Positions 31,250-39,918 of a DNA stretch of 64,000 bases are shown here, piece by piece. Under the pieces are notes generated by a model. The model worked only from the letters and a program-made list of their open reading frames with translations, was not told where the DNA came from and did no database searches. The stretch covers positions 40,020 to 104,019 of the forward strand of contig CAMTUW010000005.1 in assembly GCA_947085035.1 (NCBI GenBank), in the 5' to 3' direction. The position numbers were made by a program, and so were the translations under genes. Each line of letters begins with the position of its first letter. Position 1 is the first letter of the stretch. The stretch comes from CAMTUW01 sp947085035 (GTDB lineage: Bacteria; Actinomycetota; Coriobacteriia; Anaerosomatales; PHET01).

Positions 31250-32617
31250 ATGCATCTGACGCTCGTCGGGTTGAGCCACAAGACCGCTCCGGTCGAGATC
31301 CGTGAGAAGCTCACGTTCCCTGAGCGTACTCAAGAGGATGCTCTGAGGCGACTCACGTCTTCAGACATCGTGACCGAAGCGGTGATCATATCGACGTGCA
31401 ACCGGACCGAGATCTACGCGGTCACCGCCGAGGGTTTCGATGGTCCGGCGGCCGTCATCGACTTCATCGCGGACTACCACGAGCTCGATCGGCACGACCT
31501 CGTGCGCTACCTCTACATCTCCGAAGGCGAAGCGGTCGTGCATCACCTTTTCCGTGTGGTGGCCTCGCTCGATTCGATGGTGGTCGGCGAAGCGCAGATC
31601 CTCGGCCAGGTGAAGGACGCCTACGACTGTGCCTTCACGGCTCAGGGCACGGGTCGCGTGTTCAACAAGCTGTTCCGGCAGAGTTTCGAGGTGGGCAAGC
31701 GCGTCCGCACCGAGACTGACATCGGCGAGAACGCCGTGTCGATCAGTTACGTCGCGGTCGAACTCGCCAAGCGCGTGTTCGACTCGCTTGCGGGACGAAC
31801 CGTGCTCATTCTCGGCGCGGGGAAGATGAGCGAGCTCACCGCGAAGAACCTCCTCGGCGCAGGCGTGTCCAAGACGATGGTCGTCAACCGCACGTTCGCG
31901 CGGGCCGAAGAGCTCGCCGCACGCTTCGCCGGTGAGGCGGTTCCCTACGAAGACCTCTTCGTGCGCATGGCCGAGGCCGACATCGTCATCTCGTCGACCG
32001 CCGCGACCGGGTATGTGATCACTCGCGAGCAGTTGGCGGAGGTGCTGCACCGCCGCCGCGACCCACTTTTCCTCATCGATATCGCGCTACCCCGAGACAT
32101 CGATCCCGCATGCGGCAGCCTGGCCGACGCGTTCCTCTACAACATCGACGACCTGAGCAGCGTGGTCTCGGCGAACCTCGAAGAACGCATGCGCGAGGCA
32201 GAGCGCGCCGAAGTCATCATCGCCGAGGAGATCGGGGTGTTCGCTCGCTGGCTCGACTCGATGGAGGTCGTCCCCACGGTCGCGGCTATCCGCTCGAAGG
32301 CCGAGAACATGCGAAGCGAGGAGTTCGACAAGGCGCTCAGACGGCTGGGCGGCCTGTCTGAGAAGGAGATCCAGACGGTCGAGGCGCTCACGCAGGCGAT
32401 CGTGAACAAGATGCTCCACGGGCCCACCGCGCGTCTCAAGCAGGTCTCAAGTGAGCGCTACGGCGTCGGATACATCGAGGCGGCACGGTACCTCTATGGA
32501 CTCGACAGCAATCCCGAGGGCAAGAACCCGCACCTCGGCAGACTCAAGATGATTCTTGGCAGGGGAGAGAAGAGCTCCTCGACGAAGAAGGAGATTGGAG
32601 ACGGACTTGGCTGTTAG
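31250..32617 (+). CDS. hemA: Glutamyl-tRNA reductase
   Basis: NADPH-dependent reduction of glutamyl-tRNA to glutamate-1-semialdehyde, the first and rate-controlling step of C5-pathway tetrapyrrole synthesis; HemL completes it. 455 residues: GLSHKTAPVEIREKL near the start, catalytic Cys50 in STCNRTEIY, SLDSMVVGEAQILGQVKDAY, NADPH-binding LILGAGKM, VVNRTFARAEELA, and a C-terminal dimerisation helix. ATG at 31250 has only a weak ribosome site (GAGGCGAG), so leader folding may govern translation. The stop overlaps the hemC TTG start. Confidence 0.96.
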   Translation: MHLTLVGLSHKTAPVEIREKLTFPERTQEDALRRLTSSDIVTEAVIISTCNRTEIYAVTAEGFDGPAAVIDFIADYHELDRHDLVRYLYISEGEAVVHHLFRVVASLDSMVVGEAQILGQVKDAYDCAFTAQGTGRVFNKLFRQSFEVGKRVRTETDIGENAVSISYVAVELAKRVFDSLAGRTVLILGAGKMSELTAKNLLGAGVSKTMVVNRTFARAEELAARFAGEAVPYEDLFVRMAEADIVISSTAATGYVITREQLAEVLHRRRDPLFLIDIALPRDIDPACGSLADAFLYNIDDLSSVVSANLEERMREAERAEVIIAEEIGVFARWLDSMEVVPTVAAIRSKAENMRSEEFDKALRRLGGLSEKEIQTVEALTQAIVNKMLHGPTARLKQVSSERYGVGYIEAARYLYGLDSNPEGKNPHLGRLKMILGRGEKSSSTKKEIGDGLGC

Positions 32618-33563
32618 CCGCGAGAGACTCGTCATCGGTACACGGGGGAGCAAGCTGGCCTTGTGGCAGTCGAACCACATCAAAGGGCTGCTCACAGAGA
32701 TCACCGGCCTGCCCGTGGAGCTGATGATCATCAAGACGACCGGGGACAAGATCCTCGACGTCCCGCTCGCCAAGGTCGGCGGCAAGGGCCTGTTCACCAA
32801 GGAGCTCGAGGTCGAGCTCGCAGCTGGCACGGTGGACCTGTGCGTTCACTCGATGAAGGATGTCCCCACCGAGCTTCCCGAAGGCATGTACATCGCGGCG
32901 ACGCCGTCGCGCGTGGATCCGCGTGATGCGCTCGTGTCCGGCGAAGGCTACACGCTCGACACGCTCCCGCAGGGCGCGCGCGTGGGCACGTCGAGCCTGC
33001 GCCGCGTCTCTCAAGTGCGGCATCTGCGCCCCGATGTCGAGATCGTCGACGTGCGAGGCAACCTCGACACTCGCATGCGCAAAGCCGAGAACGGCGAGGT
33101 CGACGTGGTCATCCTGGCATCGGCCGGCATCACCCGCATGGGCTGGGCGGACCGCATCTCGAGCTACATCTCCACCGAGCAGATGGTCTCGGCCGTGGGT
33201 CAAGGCGCCATAGGCATCGAGATCCGCGACGATGACGAGTTCATGGCCGGAGTCATGGCGCGGATCAACGACCCCGAGACGTTCGCGTGCGTCACCGCTG
33301 AGCGCATAGTCATGCGGCGACTCGAGGGCGGCTGTCAGGTTCCGATCGGCGCCTACGCACGTATCGAGGGCGGCGTCATGGTCATGGACGGCCTCGTGGG
33401 CTCCGTTGACGGAACCAGCATCGTGCGCGATCGGCTCTCGGGCGATGCGGGCGACCCGATCGCGCTTGGCGAGGCGATGGTCCTTCGTCTGCGCGAACTG
33501 GGGGCCGACGAGATCCTCGCGTGTGTCCGCGACGCGGACGTGAACGGTCTGCTCAAGACCTGA
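32607..33563 (+). CDS. hemC: Porphobilinogen deaminase
   Basis: Polymerises four porphobilinogens into hydroxymethylbilane. About 318 residues: LVIGTRGSKLALWQ near residue 10, TTGDKILDVPL, GKGLFTKELE, HSMKDVPTELP, RVGTSSLRR, DVRGNLDTR and the dipyrromethane-cofactor Cys243 in EGGCQVPIGAYA. TTG at 32607 has GGAG six bases upstream and overlaps the hemA stop, so it is preferred to the longer upstream frame. Confidence 0.95.
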   Translation: MAVSRERLVIGTRGSKLALWQSNHIKGLLTEITGLPVELMIIKTTGDKILDVPLAKVGGKGLFTKELEVELAAGTVDLCVHSMKDVPTELPEGMYIAATPSRVDPRDALVSGEGYTLDTLPQGARVGTSSLRRVSQVRHLRPDVEIVDVRGNLDTRMRKAENGEVDVVILASAGITRMGWADRISSYISTEQMVSAVGQGAIGIEIRDDDEFMAGVMARINDPETFACVTAERIVMRRLEGGCQVPIGAYARIEGGVMVMDGLVGSVDGTSIVRDRLSGDAGDPIALGEAMVLRLRELGADEILACVRDADVNGLLKT

Positions 33564-33583
33564 GGCGCGACGACGGAGGTCGA

Positions 33584-34414
33584 ATGACCGCTGGCGCGAC
33601 CACATCGACGACGGCGTCTGAAGCGCCCCTCGCAGGGCGCTTCATCGTCGTGACCCGTACGCTCGAGCAGTCCCGGGGGCTCGCGCGTCCGCTTGAGGCC
33701 CTGGGTGCTCAGGTGATCGCGTGCCCGGTGATCGCGCTGGTCGATCCGCCCGAGCCGGCGCTTGTCGGCGAGGCGATCCAGCGACTGTCGACGTACGATT
33801 GGGTGGTACTCACGTCGGCCAACGCGGTGGACCGCTTCTTCGCAGACGCTCGCTTCGCAGGTGATCCGGTTTCGGCACTGGGTCACGTGAAGGTGGCTGC
33901 GGTCGGCGACGCGACCGCTTCGCGCATGGCGAGGTGGGACGTCACGCCTCACCTCATCCCTGATGACTTTCGCGCTGAAGGTCTCGTGCAGGCGCTTGTG
34001 GCGCGTGGGGTGGGGCGTGGGCAGCGCGTGCTCCTTCCGCGTGCCCTTGAGGCCCGAGAGGTTCTCCGGGATGCGCTCGAGCCCATGGGAGTGACCGTTG
34101 ACGTCGTGCCCGTCTACCAGACGGTCGCGGCTGCCCCGAACCCCGTGGTCATCGAGCGGCTTGGCGCCGGAAGCGTCGACGCGGTGACGTTCACCAGCCC
34201 CTCGACCGTACGTCACTTCGTTGCCATGCTCGGAGGTGCCGGGCTCGACGCCGAGAAACTGATGGAACGGGTGGTGCGAGCGAGCATCGGGCCGGTTACG
34301 ACCGCCGCACTGCTCGAAGTCGGCTCCAGCGCGACCATCGAGGCCAAGCCGTCCACGGTGCCCGCTCTTGTCGAGGCGATCACACGCGCTCTTTCCGGCG
34401 GTGGGCAGCAGTAG
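33584..34414 (+). CDS. hemD: Uroporphyrinogen-III synthase
   Basis: Cyclises hydroxymethylbilane with inversion of ring D. About 276 residues of the divergent HemD fold: GRFIVVTRTLEQSRGLARPLEALGA split near residue 18, YDWVVLTSANAVDRFF, VAAVGDATA, RVLLPRALEAREVL, VPVYQTV, and DAVTFTSPSTVRHFV, the last being the best conserved part. No SUMT (methyltransferase) domain is fused, although precorrin-2 formation is needed for the siroheme-type gene upstream; that enzyme is not in this window. ATG 33584 has GGAGG. Confidence 0.92.
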   Translation: MTAGATTSTTASEAPLAGRFIVVTRTLEQSRGLARPLEALGAQVIACPVIALVDPPEPALVGEAIQRLSTYDWVVLTSANAVDRFFADARFAGDPVSALGHVKVAAVGDATASRMARWDVTPHLIPDDFRAEGLVQALVARGVGRGQRVLLPRALEAREVLRDALEPMGVTVDVVPVYQTVAAAPNPVVIERLGAGSVDAVTFTSPSTVRHFVAMLGGAGLDAEKLMERVVRASIGPVTTAALLEVGSSATIEAKPSTVPALVEAITRALSGGGQQ

Positions 34415-34419
34415 GCTCG

Positions 34420-34448
34420 TTGACACAGGCAGCGTCGCTTGTCATCAT
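34420..34448 (+). promoter_or_regulatory. tRNA-Ala promoter
   Basis: A perfect -35, TTGACA (34420-34425), and CATCAT (34443-34448) at 17-base spacing lie about 45 bases before the tRNA 5' end. Confidence 0.6.
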
Positions 34449-34492
34449 ATCGTCTGCTCTGTGAGCCCTCGCGGCTCTACGGGCGAATCAGT

Positions 34493-34568
34493 GGGGACGT
34501 GGCTCAGCTGGGAGAGCGCTGCCTTCGCAAGGCAGAGGTCGGCGGTTCGAATCCGCTCGTCTCCACCA
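34493..34568 (+). tRNA. tRNA-Ala(CGC)
   Basis: A full 76-base cloverleaf with encoded CCA. The acceptor GGGGACG pairs with CGTCTCC and includes G3-U70, the alanine identity pair. Anticodon stem CTGCC/GGCAG encloses loop TTCGCAA, giving anticodon CGC (codon GCG). The T arm contains GGTTCGAATCC. It sits between hemD and the hemB group with its own promoter. Confidence 0.96.
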
Positions 34569-34579
34569 AAGGGTAGAAT

Positions 34580-34617
34580 GTCGGGGCGGCCGTGTGTGAT
34601 GCACGAGCCGCCCCGAC
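34580..34617 (+). terminator. Hairpin after tRNA-Ala
   Basis: GTCGGGGCGG (34580-34589) pairs perfectly with CCGCCCCGAC (34608-34617), with an inner CGTG/CACG stem. It is followed only by TTC, so it is a terminator-like or processing hairpin rather than a textbook intrinsic terminator. Confidence 0.6.
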
Positions 34618-34648
34618 TTCAGATGAGTACGACCGAGAGGAGCTCTTC

Positions 34649-34903
34649 ATGGGTGGTATCCCCGCAGAACAGCCGACCGGCCTCATAGGCTGGGTGCTGG
34701 AGAACGGGCAGATCGTGGCCTTCTTCGCGCAGATCGCCTACTGGCTGCTCTTGGTCGTCTTGCTGGCCTACGCGGTCTGGCAGTACAAGCGCTGGGTGAA
34801 CTTCCAGCTTGGGACCGGCCGGAGCGGCCAGCTGCGCGCGGACGGCGATGACGTCGCGACGGACTCCAAGCGTGCGGTGTCGGTCGAGGAGTTCATCGAG
34901 TAG
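34649..34903 (+). CDS. Small single-pass membrane protein upstream of hemB
   Basis: 84 residues with one strong hydrophobic segment (about residues 24-45, FFAQIAYWLLLVVLLAYAVW) then a basic stretch (QYKRWVNF) and an acidic tail ending VEEFIE. No family recognised. ATG at 34649 has GAGGAG seven bases upstream, and only 13 bases separate it from hemB, so it is very likely co-translated with the heme genes. It may tether or assist a heme or cytochrome factor; this is inference. Confidence 0.7.
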   Translation: MGGIPAEQPTGLIGWVLENGQIVAFFAQIAYWLLLVVLLAYAVWQYKRWVNFQLGTGRSGQLRADGDDVATDSKRAVSVEEFIE

Positions 34904-34916
34904 GAGGCGTCTGCCG

Positions 34917-35897
34917 ATGCATTTTCCCAGCTATCGCCCTCGCCGCCTGCGCGCCAACGCGACGATTCGCTCGATGGTGCGCGAGACGTCCGTCTCGCCG
35001 GCTGACCTGATCTACCCGTTGTTCGTGAAGCCCGGTCGCGGCAAGCGAGACGAGGTCTCGTCGATGCCTGGCGTGTTCCAGCTCAGCGTCGATCAGCTGC
35101 CGACCGAGATCGATGAGCTCAAGGAGCTGGGTATTCCGGCGGTCATCCTGTTCGGGCTCCCCAGCTCAAAGGATCCAGTGGGCAGCGAGGCCTACGATTC
35201 GGATGGAATCGTCGCGCAGGCCATCCGCGCCATCAAGGCGCACGACCCGGAGTACTACGTCATCACCGACGTCTGTCTGTGCGAGTACACCGATCACGGC
35301 CACTGCGGCATCCTCGACGACAGCGGGTGCGTCATCAACGACGTCACGCTCGAGCTGCTCGCCAAAGAGGCCGTCATACACGCTGAGGCCGGCGCTGACA
35401 TGGTCGCACCGAGCGACATGATGGATGGCCGTGTGGCCGCGATTCGGGCGGCCTTGGATGCCGAGGGCTTCGACGGCGTGCCCATCATGGCCTACTCGGT
35501 GAAGTACGCGAGCGGCTACTACGGCCCGTTTCGCGACGCTGCGGACTCCGCGCCCACCTTCGGCGACCGCCAGCAGTATCAGATGGACCCCGCCAACGCC
35601 GAAGAGGGCCTGCGTGAAGCGGCACTCGACATCGACGAGGGCGCTGACATCGTGATGGTCAAGCCCGCGCTCGCCTACATGGACATGATCCGGCGGGTCA
35701 AAGATGAGTTCGGATACCCGACGGCCGCATACAACGTGTCCGGTGAGTACGCGATGGTCAAGGCGGCTGCGGCGAACGGCTGGATCGACGAGAAGCGCGT
35801 CGTGCTCGAGACGCTCGTCGGTTTCAAGCGGGCTGGCGCGGATCTGATCCTGACGTATCACGCGAAAGACGCGGCGAGGTGGCTGCGCAAGGCGTAG
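34917..35897 (+). CDS. hemB: Delta-aminolevulinic acid dehydratase (porphobilinogen synthase)
   Basis: Condenses two aminolevulinates to porphobilinogen. 326 residues: start YRPRRLRANATIRSMVRET, metal-binding cysteines Cys120, Cys122 and Cys130 in DVCLCEYTDHGHCG (zinc type), Schiff-base lysines Lys196 (YSVKYASGYYGPFR) and Lys249 (MVKPALAYMD), and YNVSGEYAMVKAAA. ATG at 34917 has GGAGG seven bases upstream. Confidence 0.97.
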   Translation: MHFPSYRPRRLRANATIRSMVRETSVSPADLIYPLFVKPGRGKRDEVSSMPGVFQLSVDQLPTEIDELKELGIPAVILFGLPSSKDPVGSEAYDSDGIVAQAIRAIKAHDPEYYVITDVCLCEYTDHGHCGILDDSGCVINDVTLELLAKEAVIHAEAGADMVAPSDMMDGRVAAIRAALDAEGFDGVPIMAYSVKYASGYYGPFRDAADSAPTFGDRQQYQMDPANAEEGLREAALDIDEGADIVMVKPALAYMDMIRRVKDEFGYPTAAYNVSGEYAMVKAAAANGWIDEKRVVLETLVGFKRAGADLILTYHAKDAARWLRKA

Positions 35898-35909
35898 GGA
35901 CACTGAACG

Positions 35910-35932
35910 ACATAGGTGGTTGACATCTATGT
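35910..35932 (+). promoter_or_regulatory. Inverted repeat ACATAG-N11-CTATGT over a -35 box
   Basis: Perfect 6-base arms (35910-35915 and 35927-35932) enclose TTGACA (35920-35925), a consensus -35. A matching -10 is not obvious. The arrangement fits an operator overlapping the promoter of the radical SAM gene that starts at 35993. Confidence 0.45.
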
Positions 35933-35992
35933 GATTGGCGTTCCAGGGCTGCAGACTGGTGCACACGCACCGAATTGAAGGAGACCCCTGCC

Positions 35993-37429
35993 ATGGCAGA
36001 CAACGTTGGTAACTCAGATGCCCGTCCGGACCTCGAGCTCGAGGTAGAGTTCGGCGAGGACGAGGGCACGATAACTGAGCAGGAGATGGCTGAGGCCGAG
36101 GCGGGTTGCGGTCAGGCTGCGATCGGGATCCCCTTGGGCACGCCTGCTGGGCGCCCTGCGGCAACGTCCTCGGGTGCTTCGCACCCTGCGGGGGTTGCCT
36201 TCGGGCACCCCGCAGGCGTTCCGGGTGGTCCGGGCGAGCGGCAGCGGCATGGTGGGGCTCGTAGTGTGGGGTTTCGGCCGGGGGGCGGGGCTGAGGCGAT
36301 CGCCTACCAGGAGCGGACCGGTATCAAGGCGCCGCGCATCATCGCGTGGGAGATCACTCGTAGCTGTAACCTCTCGTGCGTGCACTGTCGCGCTGCGGCT
36401 GAGTTCGGTCACTACCACGGTGAGTTGAGCCTCGACGACATCAAGGCCACTATCGACGACATCGTCACGATCTCGAACCCGATCATCATCCTCACGGGCG
36501 GTGAGCCGCTGATGCGGCCCGACATCTGGGAGATCGTCGACTACTGCCACGAGCAGGGCGCCATGCCGGTCATCGGCACCAATGCGACGCTCATCACCGA
36601 GGAGATCGCGGCCCAGATGGCCGCGCACAAGATTCCGCGCATCAGCGTGTCCATCGACTTCCCGACAGCCGACGGCCACGACGAGTTCCGCGCGCAGCCC
36701 GGGTGCTTCGACCAGACGATCGCCGGTATCAAGATGGCGAAGGCAGCGGGGGTCGGCGTCCAGATCAACACCACCGTCACCACGCGAAACGCCCATCTCA
36801 TCGAAGAGATTCACGACCTCGCGCTGAGCCTTGGCGTGGATGCGTTCCACATCTTCATGCTTGTGCCCACCGGCCGCGGCTCCGAGATCCTTGCCGAGGA
36901 GCTTCCGCCCGACGAGTACGAGAAGGTCCTCACATGGGCGTATCACCGCCAGAAGACGAGCCCGCTCCACTTCAAGCCAACGGACGCGCCGCACTACTAC
37001 CGCATCATCCGCCAGCTGGCGAAGGCCGAGGGCAAGAAGGTCACCCGCGAGGAGTACGGACTCGACGCCATGACCCGCGGGTGCCTCGGCGGCATCACCT
37101 TCTGCTTCATCAGCCACGTGGGTGACATCCAGCCGTGCGGCTACTTCGATATGCAGTTGGGCAACGTGAAGGAGCGGCCGTTCTCGCAGATCTGGACGGA
37201 GTCCAAGGTATTCAACGACCTGCGCGACTACTCACTGCTCAAAGGCAAGTGCGGAGCGTGTGAGTACAAGGCCGTATGCGGCGGCTGTCGCGCCCGCGCG
37301 CTCGAAATCACCGGCGACTACCTCGAAGCCGAGCCGTATTGTGCCTACGAGCCGCCCGCGTGGAAGGGCGAGTGTTCGCTCGATGAGGCTGCGGCCGACG
37401 TGGGCGTCTCGGTCACGAGCCACGACTGA
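35993..37429 (+). CDS. AhbD-like radical SAM heme synthase with low-complexity N-terminus
   Basis: Radical SAM enzyme: CxxxCxxC at Cys125-Cys129-Cys132 (SCNLSCVHC), the GGEP motif (ILTGGEPLMR), and a SPASM-type C-terminal cysteine set (GCLGGITFCFISHVG, IQPCGYF, GKCGACEYKAVCGGCRAR). The order and wording fit AhbD, which converts iron-coproporphyrin III to heme b in the siroheme-dependent pathway; the related AhbC or NirJ cannot be excluded by eye. Homology begins near residue 112. Before it lies an acidic stretch and a Gly/Pro/His repeat (SHPAGVAFGHPAGVPGG). AhbA/AhbB and a second radical SAM partner are not in the window. ATG 35993 follows GAAGGAGA. Confidence 0.82.
   Translation: MADNVGNSDARPDLELEVEFGEDEGTITEQEMAEAEAGCGQAAIGIPLGTPAGRPAATSSGASHPAGVAFGHPAGVPGGPGERQRHGGARSVGFRPGGGAEAIAYQERTGIKAPRIIAWEITRSCNLSCVHCRAAAEFGHYHGELSLDDIKATIDDIVTISNPIIILTGGEPLMRPDIWEIVDYCHEQGAMPVIGTNATLITEEIAAQMAAHKIPRISVSIDFPTADGHDEFRAQPGCFDQTIAGIKMAKAAGVGVQINTTVTTRNAHLIEEIHDLALSLGVDAFHIFMLVPTGRGSEILAEELPPDEYEKVLTWAYHRQKTSPLHFKPTDAPHYYRIIRQLAKAEGKKVTREEYGLDAMTRGCLGGITFCFISHVGDIQPCGYFDMQLGNVKERPFSQIWTESKVFNDLRDYSLLKGKCGACEYKAVCGGCRARALEITGDYLEAEPYCAYEPPAWKGECSLDEAAADVGVSVTSHD
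36172..36215 (+). repeat. Tandem palindromes inside the AhbD-like coding region
   Basis: GGGTGC-TTC-GCACCC (36172-36186) is followed immediately by CTGCGGGG (36186-36193) pairing with CCCCGCAG (36208-36215), with an inner TGCC-TTCG-GGCA stem capped by a stable UUCG tetraloop. The pair looks like a REP-type palindromic element captured in frame; it encodes the Gly/Pro/His-rich linker. Confidence 0.55.
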
Positions 37430-37447
37430 GGCTCGGGCTCTCTCGGG

Positions 37448-38404
37448 TCACTCGCCGCGCATGAGCGCCGCGAGCGTCCGAGGCCGCAACGCGAAGGTGA
37501 GCCAGCCCAGGGCCACGCCGAACCATAGCGTGATGACGCGGATGAGCAGCGTTGCGGCTGCAGCGTCTGCTGTGCTCATGCCAAGTGCGACGAGCAGGCC
37601 GGCCAGCGATGCCTCAGTCACGCCGATGCCGCCTGGCGCGAAGGTGAGCGCTCCTGCGATGGCCGCGATCGCGTAGACGCCGATCACGGTCGTGGCGGGC
37701 AGCGCGTCGAAACCGATGCTTTGCAGGCAAAGCGCGAACGCGAACCCTTCGAGGCTCCATGCGGCAGCCGAGAACCCCATCGAGACGACCAAGGGAACGG
37801 GTCCCAGTGTTGTGCGAAGCGTCTCAGAGACGCTGCTCGCCGACACGTGATGCTCCTTCATCCAGCGCTGCTTCGTGACGTAACCGAGCGCGAGCCGATG
37901 GAATCGCGGCGACACGAGAGTGGCGAGCGCGACGACGAGAGCCGCGGCCACTGCAGCCAGAACGGGGACGGTGTCGGCGAACACCCCTGCCGCGCCAACT
38001 GACAGGGCCATGACGCCCACCAGGTCGGCGAGACGCTCTGAGAACACCAGCGTCGCTCCCCGCGCGACAGGCAGTCCGGTCAGGTCGCGTGCGAGGAACG
38101 CCTTGAGGACCTCGCCGACCTTGCCGGGGGTCACCGCCATCGTCATGCCCGAGAACTGCACGTAGAAGGCGTCTCGCATGCCGATCCGACCTCCCGCTAT
38201 GCGGATGAGATAGCGCCAGCGCACCGCTCTGATCGCGTACCCGGCAAGTGTCAGTGCGATCATCGCCGCGATGGTTGCGCCGGGCATTCGGCCGAGGCTC
38301 GCACTTACCGCGCGCGCATCGCCAAGGGCCGCGAGGCCTGCGTAGACGAGCGCACTCAACAGCGCTGAAACGATGAGTCCGCGAAAGACGCGGGAGGAGT
38401 TCAT
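37448..38404 (-). CDS. Lysylphosphatidylglycerol-synthase-type flippase domain protein (YbhN-like)
   Basis: 318 residues with about eight hydrophobic segments, of the UPF0104/LPG_synthase_TM type. Typical motifs: RAVRWRYLIR after the second segment, TPGKVGEVLKAFLARDLTG in the re-entrant region, FSERLADLVGVMAL and FAPGGIGVTEASLAGLL. Members are membrane flippase or lipid-linked sugar-transfer helpers. It is the only reverse-strand gene inside the heme cluster, separating the AhbD-like gene from hemL. Confidence 0.85.
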   Translation of the reverse strand: MNSSRVFRGLIVSALLSALVYAGLAALGDARAVSASLGRMPGATIAAMIALTLAGYAIRAVRWRYLIRIAGGRIGMRDAFYVQFSGMTMAVTPGKVGEVLKAFLARDLTGLPVARGATLVFSERLADLVGVMALSVGAAGVFADTVPVLAAVAAALVVALATLVSPRFHRLALGYVTKQRWMKEHHVSASSVSETLRTTLGPVPLVVSMGFSAAAWSLEGFAFALCLQSIGFDALPATTVIGVYAIAAIAGALTFAPGGIGVTEASLAGLLVALGMSTADAAAATLLIRVITLWFGVALGWLTFALRPRTLAALMRGE

Positions 38405-38579
38405 GGGCGGGCTCCGGAGGTTCGTGGCGGCGACGGTGATCGACGAGGTGTCGTGGACGAGGATACCGCTTCCCGGTGGTCGAGTGCGCTAAGATGAGAG
38501 GTGCCGCGCATCCGGGCATTATCGTGTTCCCACGTGGCTCAAGAACCCTGCAGGTCGCGAAAGAGAGGCCATTCTCATC

Positions 38580-39863
38580 ATGACTCAGACAACGTCACAC
38601 GACTCCTTCGTCGCCGCGTGCGGCGTCATCCCCGGCGGCGTCAACTCGCCCGTGCGCGCCTACAAGAGTGTCGGCACCGAACCGCGCTTCGTTGCACGGG
38701 CTAAGGGCAGCCACCTGTGGGACGTGGACGGACGCGAGTACGTCGACTTCGTGGGTTCGTGGGGTCCGATGATCCTCGGACATGCCAACGACTCCGTGCT
38801 CGACGCCGTCCGTGAGCAGCTTGAGCTGGGCACGAGCTACGGTGCGCCCACATGCGTCGAGGTCACCGCCGCCGAGGCGATCATCGCAACCGTACCCAGC
38901 GTCGAGATGGTGCGCTTCGTCTCAAGCGGCACTGAGGCGACCATGAGTGCGATTCGTCTCGCTCGCGGTTACACGGGACGCGAGAAGTTCATCAAGTTCG
39001 ATGGCAACTACCACGGCCACAGCGACGCGCTACTGGTGGCCGCCGGCTCCGGTCTGCTCACGCTGTCGATTCCGGGAACGCCCGGGGTCACGAAGGGCGC
39101 CGCGCAAGACACGCTCGTGTTGCCGTACAACGACCTCGACGCCGTCAAGGAGGCCCTCGAGGCCAACGCCGAACAGGTCGCGGCGATCATCGTCGAGCCG
39201 ATCGCCGGCAACATGGGCGTGGTGGTGCCGAAGCCCGGCTTCCTGCAGGGGCTGCGCGACCTGTGCGACGAGCATGGCACGGTGCTCATCTTCGACGAGG
39301 TCATCAGCGGATTCCGCGTGGCGCTGGGCGGTGCGCAGCAGCTGTATGGAGTCATGCCGGACCTGACCACGCTGGGCAAGATAATCGGCGGCGGGTTCCC
39401 CGTGGGCGCGTTCGGCGGAAAAGCGGAGATCATGCGCCATCTCGCCCCCGAAGGCCCTGTCTACCAGGCGGGCACGCTCTCGGGCAACCCGGTGGCGATG
39501 GTCGCGGGTCTCGCCACGATCGCGGCGCTTTCGCAGCCGGGCGTCTACGAGGAGCTCGACCGCAAGGGCAAGCGCCTCTCGGACGGGCTTTGTCGTGCCG
39601 CCGGAAGCGCGGCGATCCACACCCAGTGCAACCGGGTCGGCTCGATGTCGACGATGTTCTTCACGCATCTCGAGGTCAGCAACTGGGCGAGCGCCTCGAC
39701 CTGCGACACGGCGCGCTACGGCGCCTACTTCCGAGGAATGCTCGACCGGGGCTACTGGCTCGCGCCCAGTCAGTTCGAGGCGTGCTTCGTCTCGCTTGCG
39801 CATACAGATGCCGAGATCGACGCGTTCGCCGCGGCTGCCGGCGAGGTTCTCGCGGAGCTATAA
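38580..39863 (+). CDS. hemL: Glutamate-1-semialdehyde 2,1-aminomutase
   Basis: PLP enzyme converting glutamate-1-semialdehyde to 5-aminolevulinate, the partner of HemA. 427 residues: PGGVNSPVRAYKSVGTEPRF in the N-terminus, VSSGTEATMSAIRLARGYTGR, KFDGNYHGHSD, IFDEVISGFRVALGGAQQ, and the PLP-lysine motif TTLGKIIGGGFPVGAFGG. ATG at 38580 follows AAAGAGAGG. In the 175-base gap before it a TAAGAT -10-like box (38490-38495) is the only promoter hint; no TGTTCAGGC element is present there. Confidence 0.96.
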   Translation: MTQTTSHDSFVAACGVIPGGVNSPVRAYKSVGTEPRFVARAKGSHLWDVDGREYVDFVGSWGPMILGHANDSVLDAVREQLELGTSYGAPTCVEVTAAEAIIATVPSVEMVRFVSSGTEATMSAIRLARGYTGREKFIKFDGNYHGHSDALLVAAGSGLLTLSIPGTPGVTKGAAQDTLVLPYNDLDAVKEALEANAEQVAAIIVEPIAGNMGVVVPKPGFLQGLRDLCDEHGTVLIFDEVISGFRVALGGAQQLYGVMPDLTTLGKIIGGGFPVGAFGGKAEIMRHLAPEGPVYQAGTLSGNPVAMVAGLATIAALSQPGVYEELDRKGKRLSDGLCRAAGSAAIHTQCNRVGSMSTMFFTHLEVSNWASASTCDTARYGAYFRGMLDRGYWLAPSQFEACFVSLAHTDAEIDAFAAAAGEVLAEL

Positions 39864-39918
39864 GGAATCATCCGACGCTCGATGCGGGTAGGTCCGGACC
39901 ACTTGGAGGACTCGTCAC

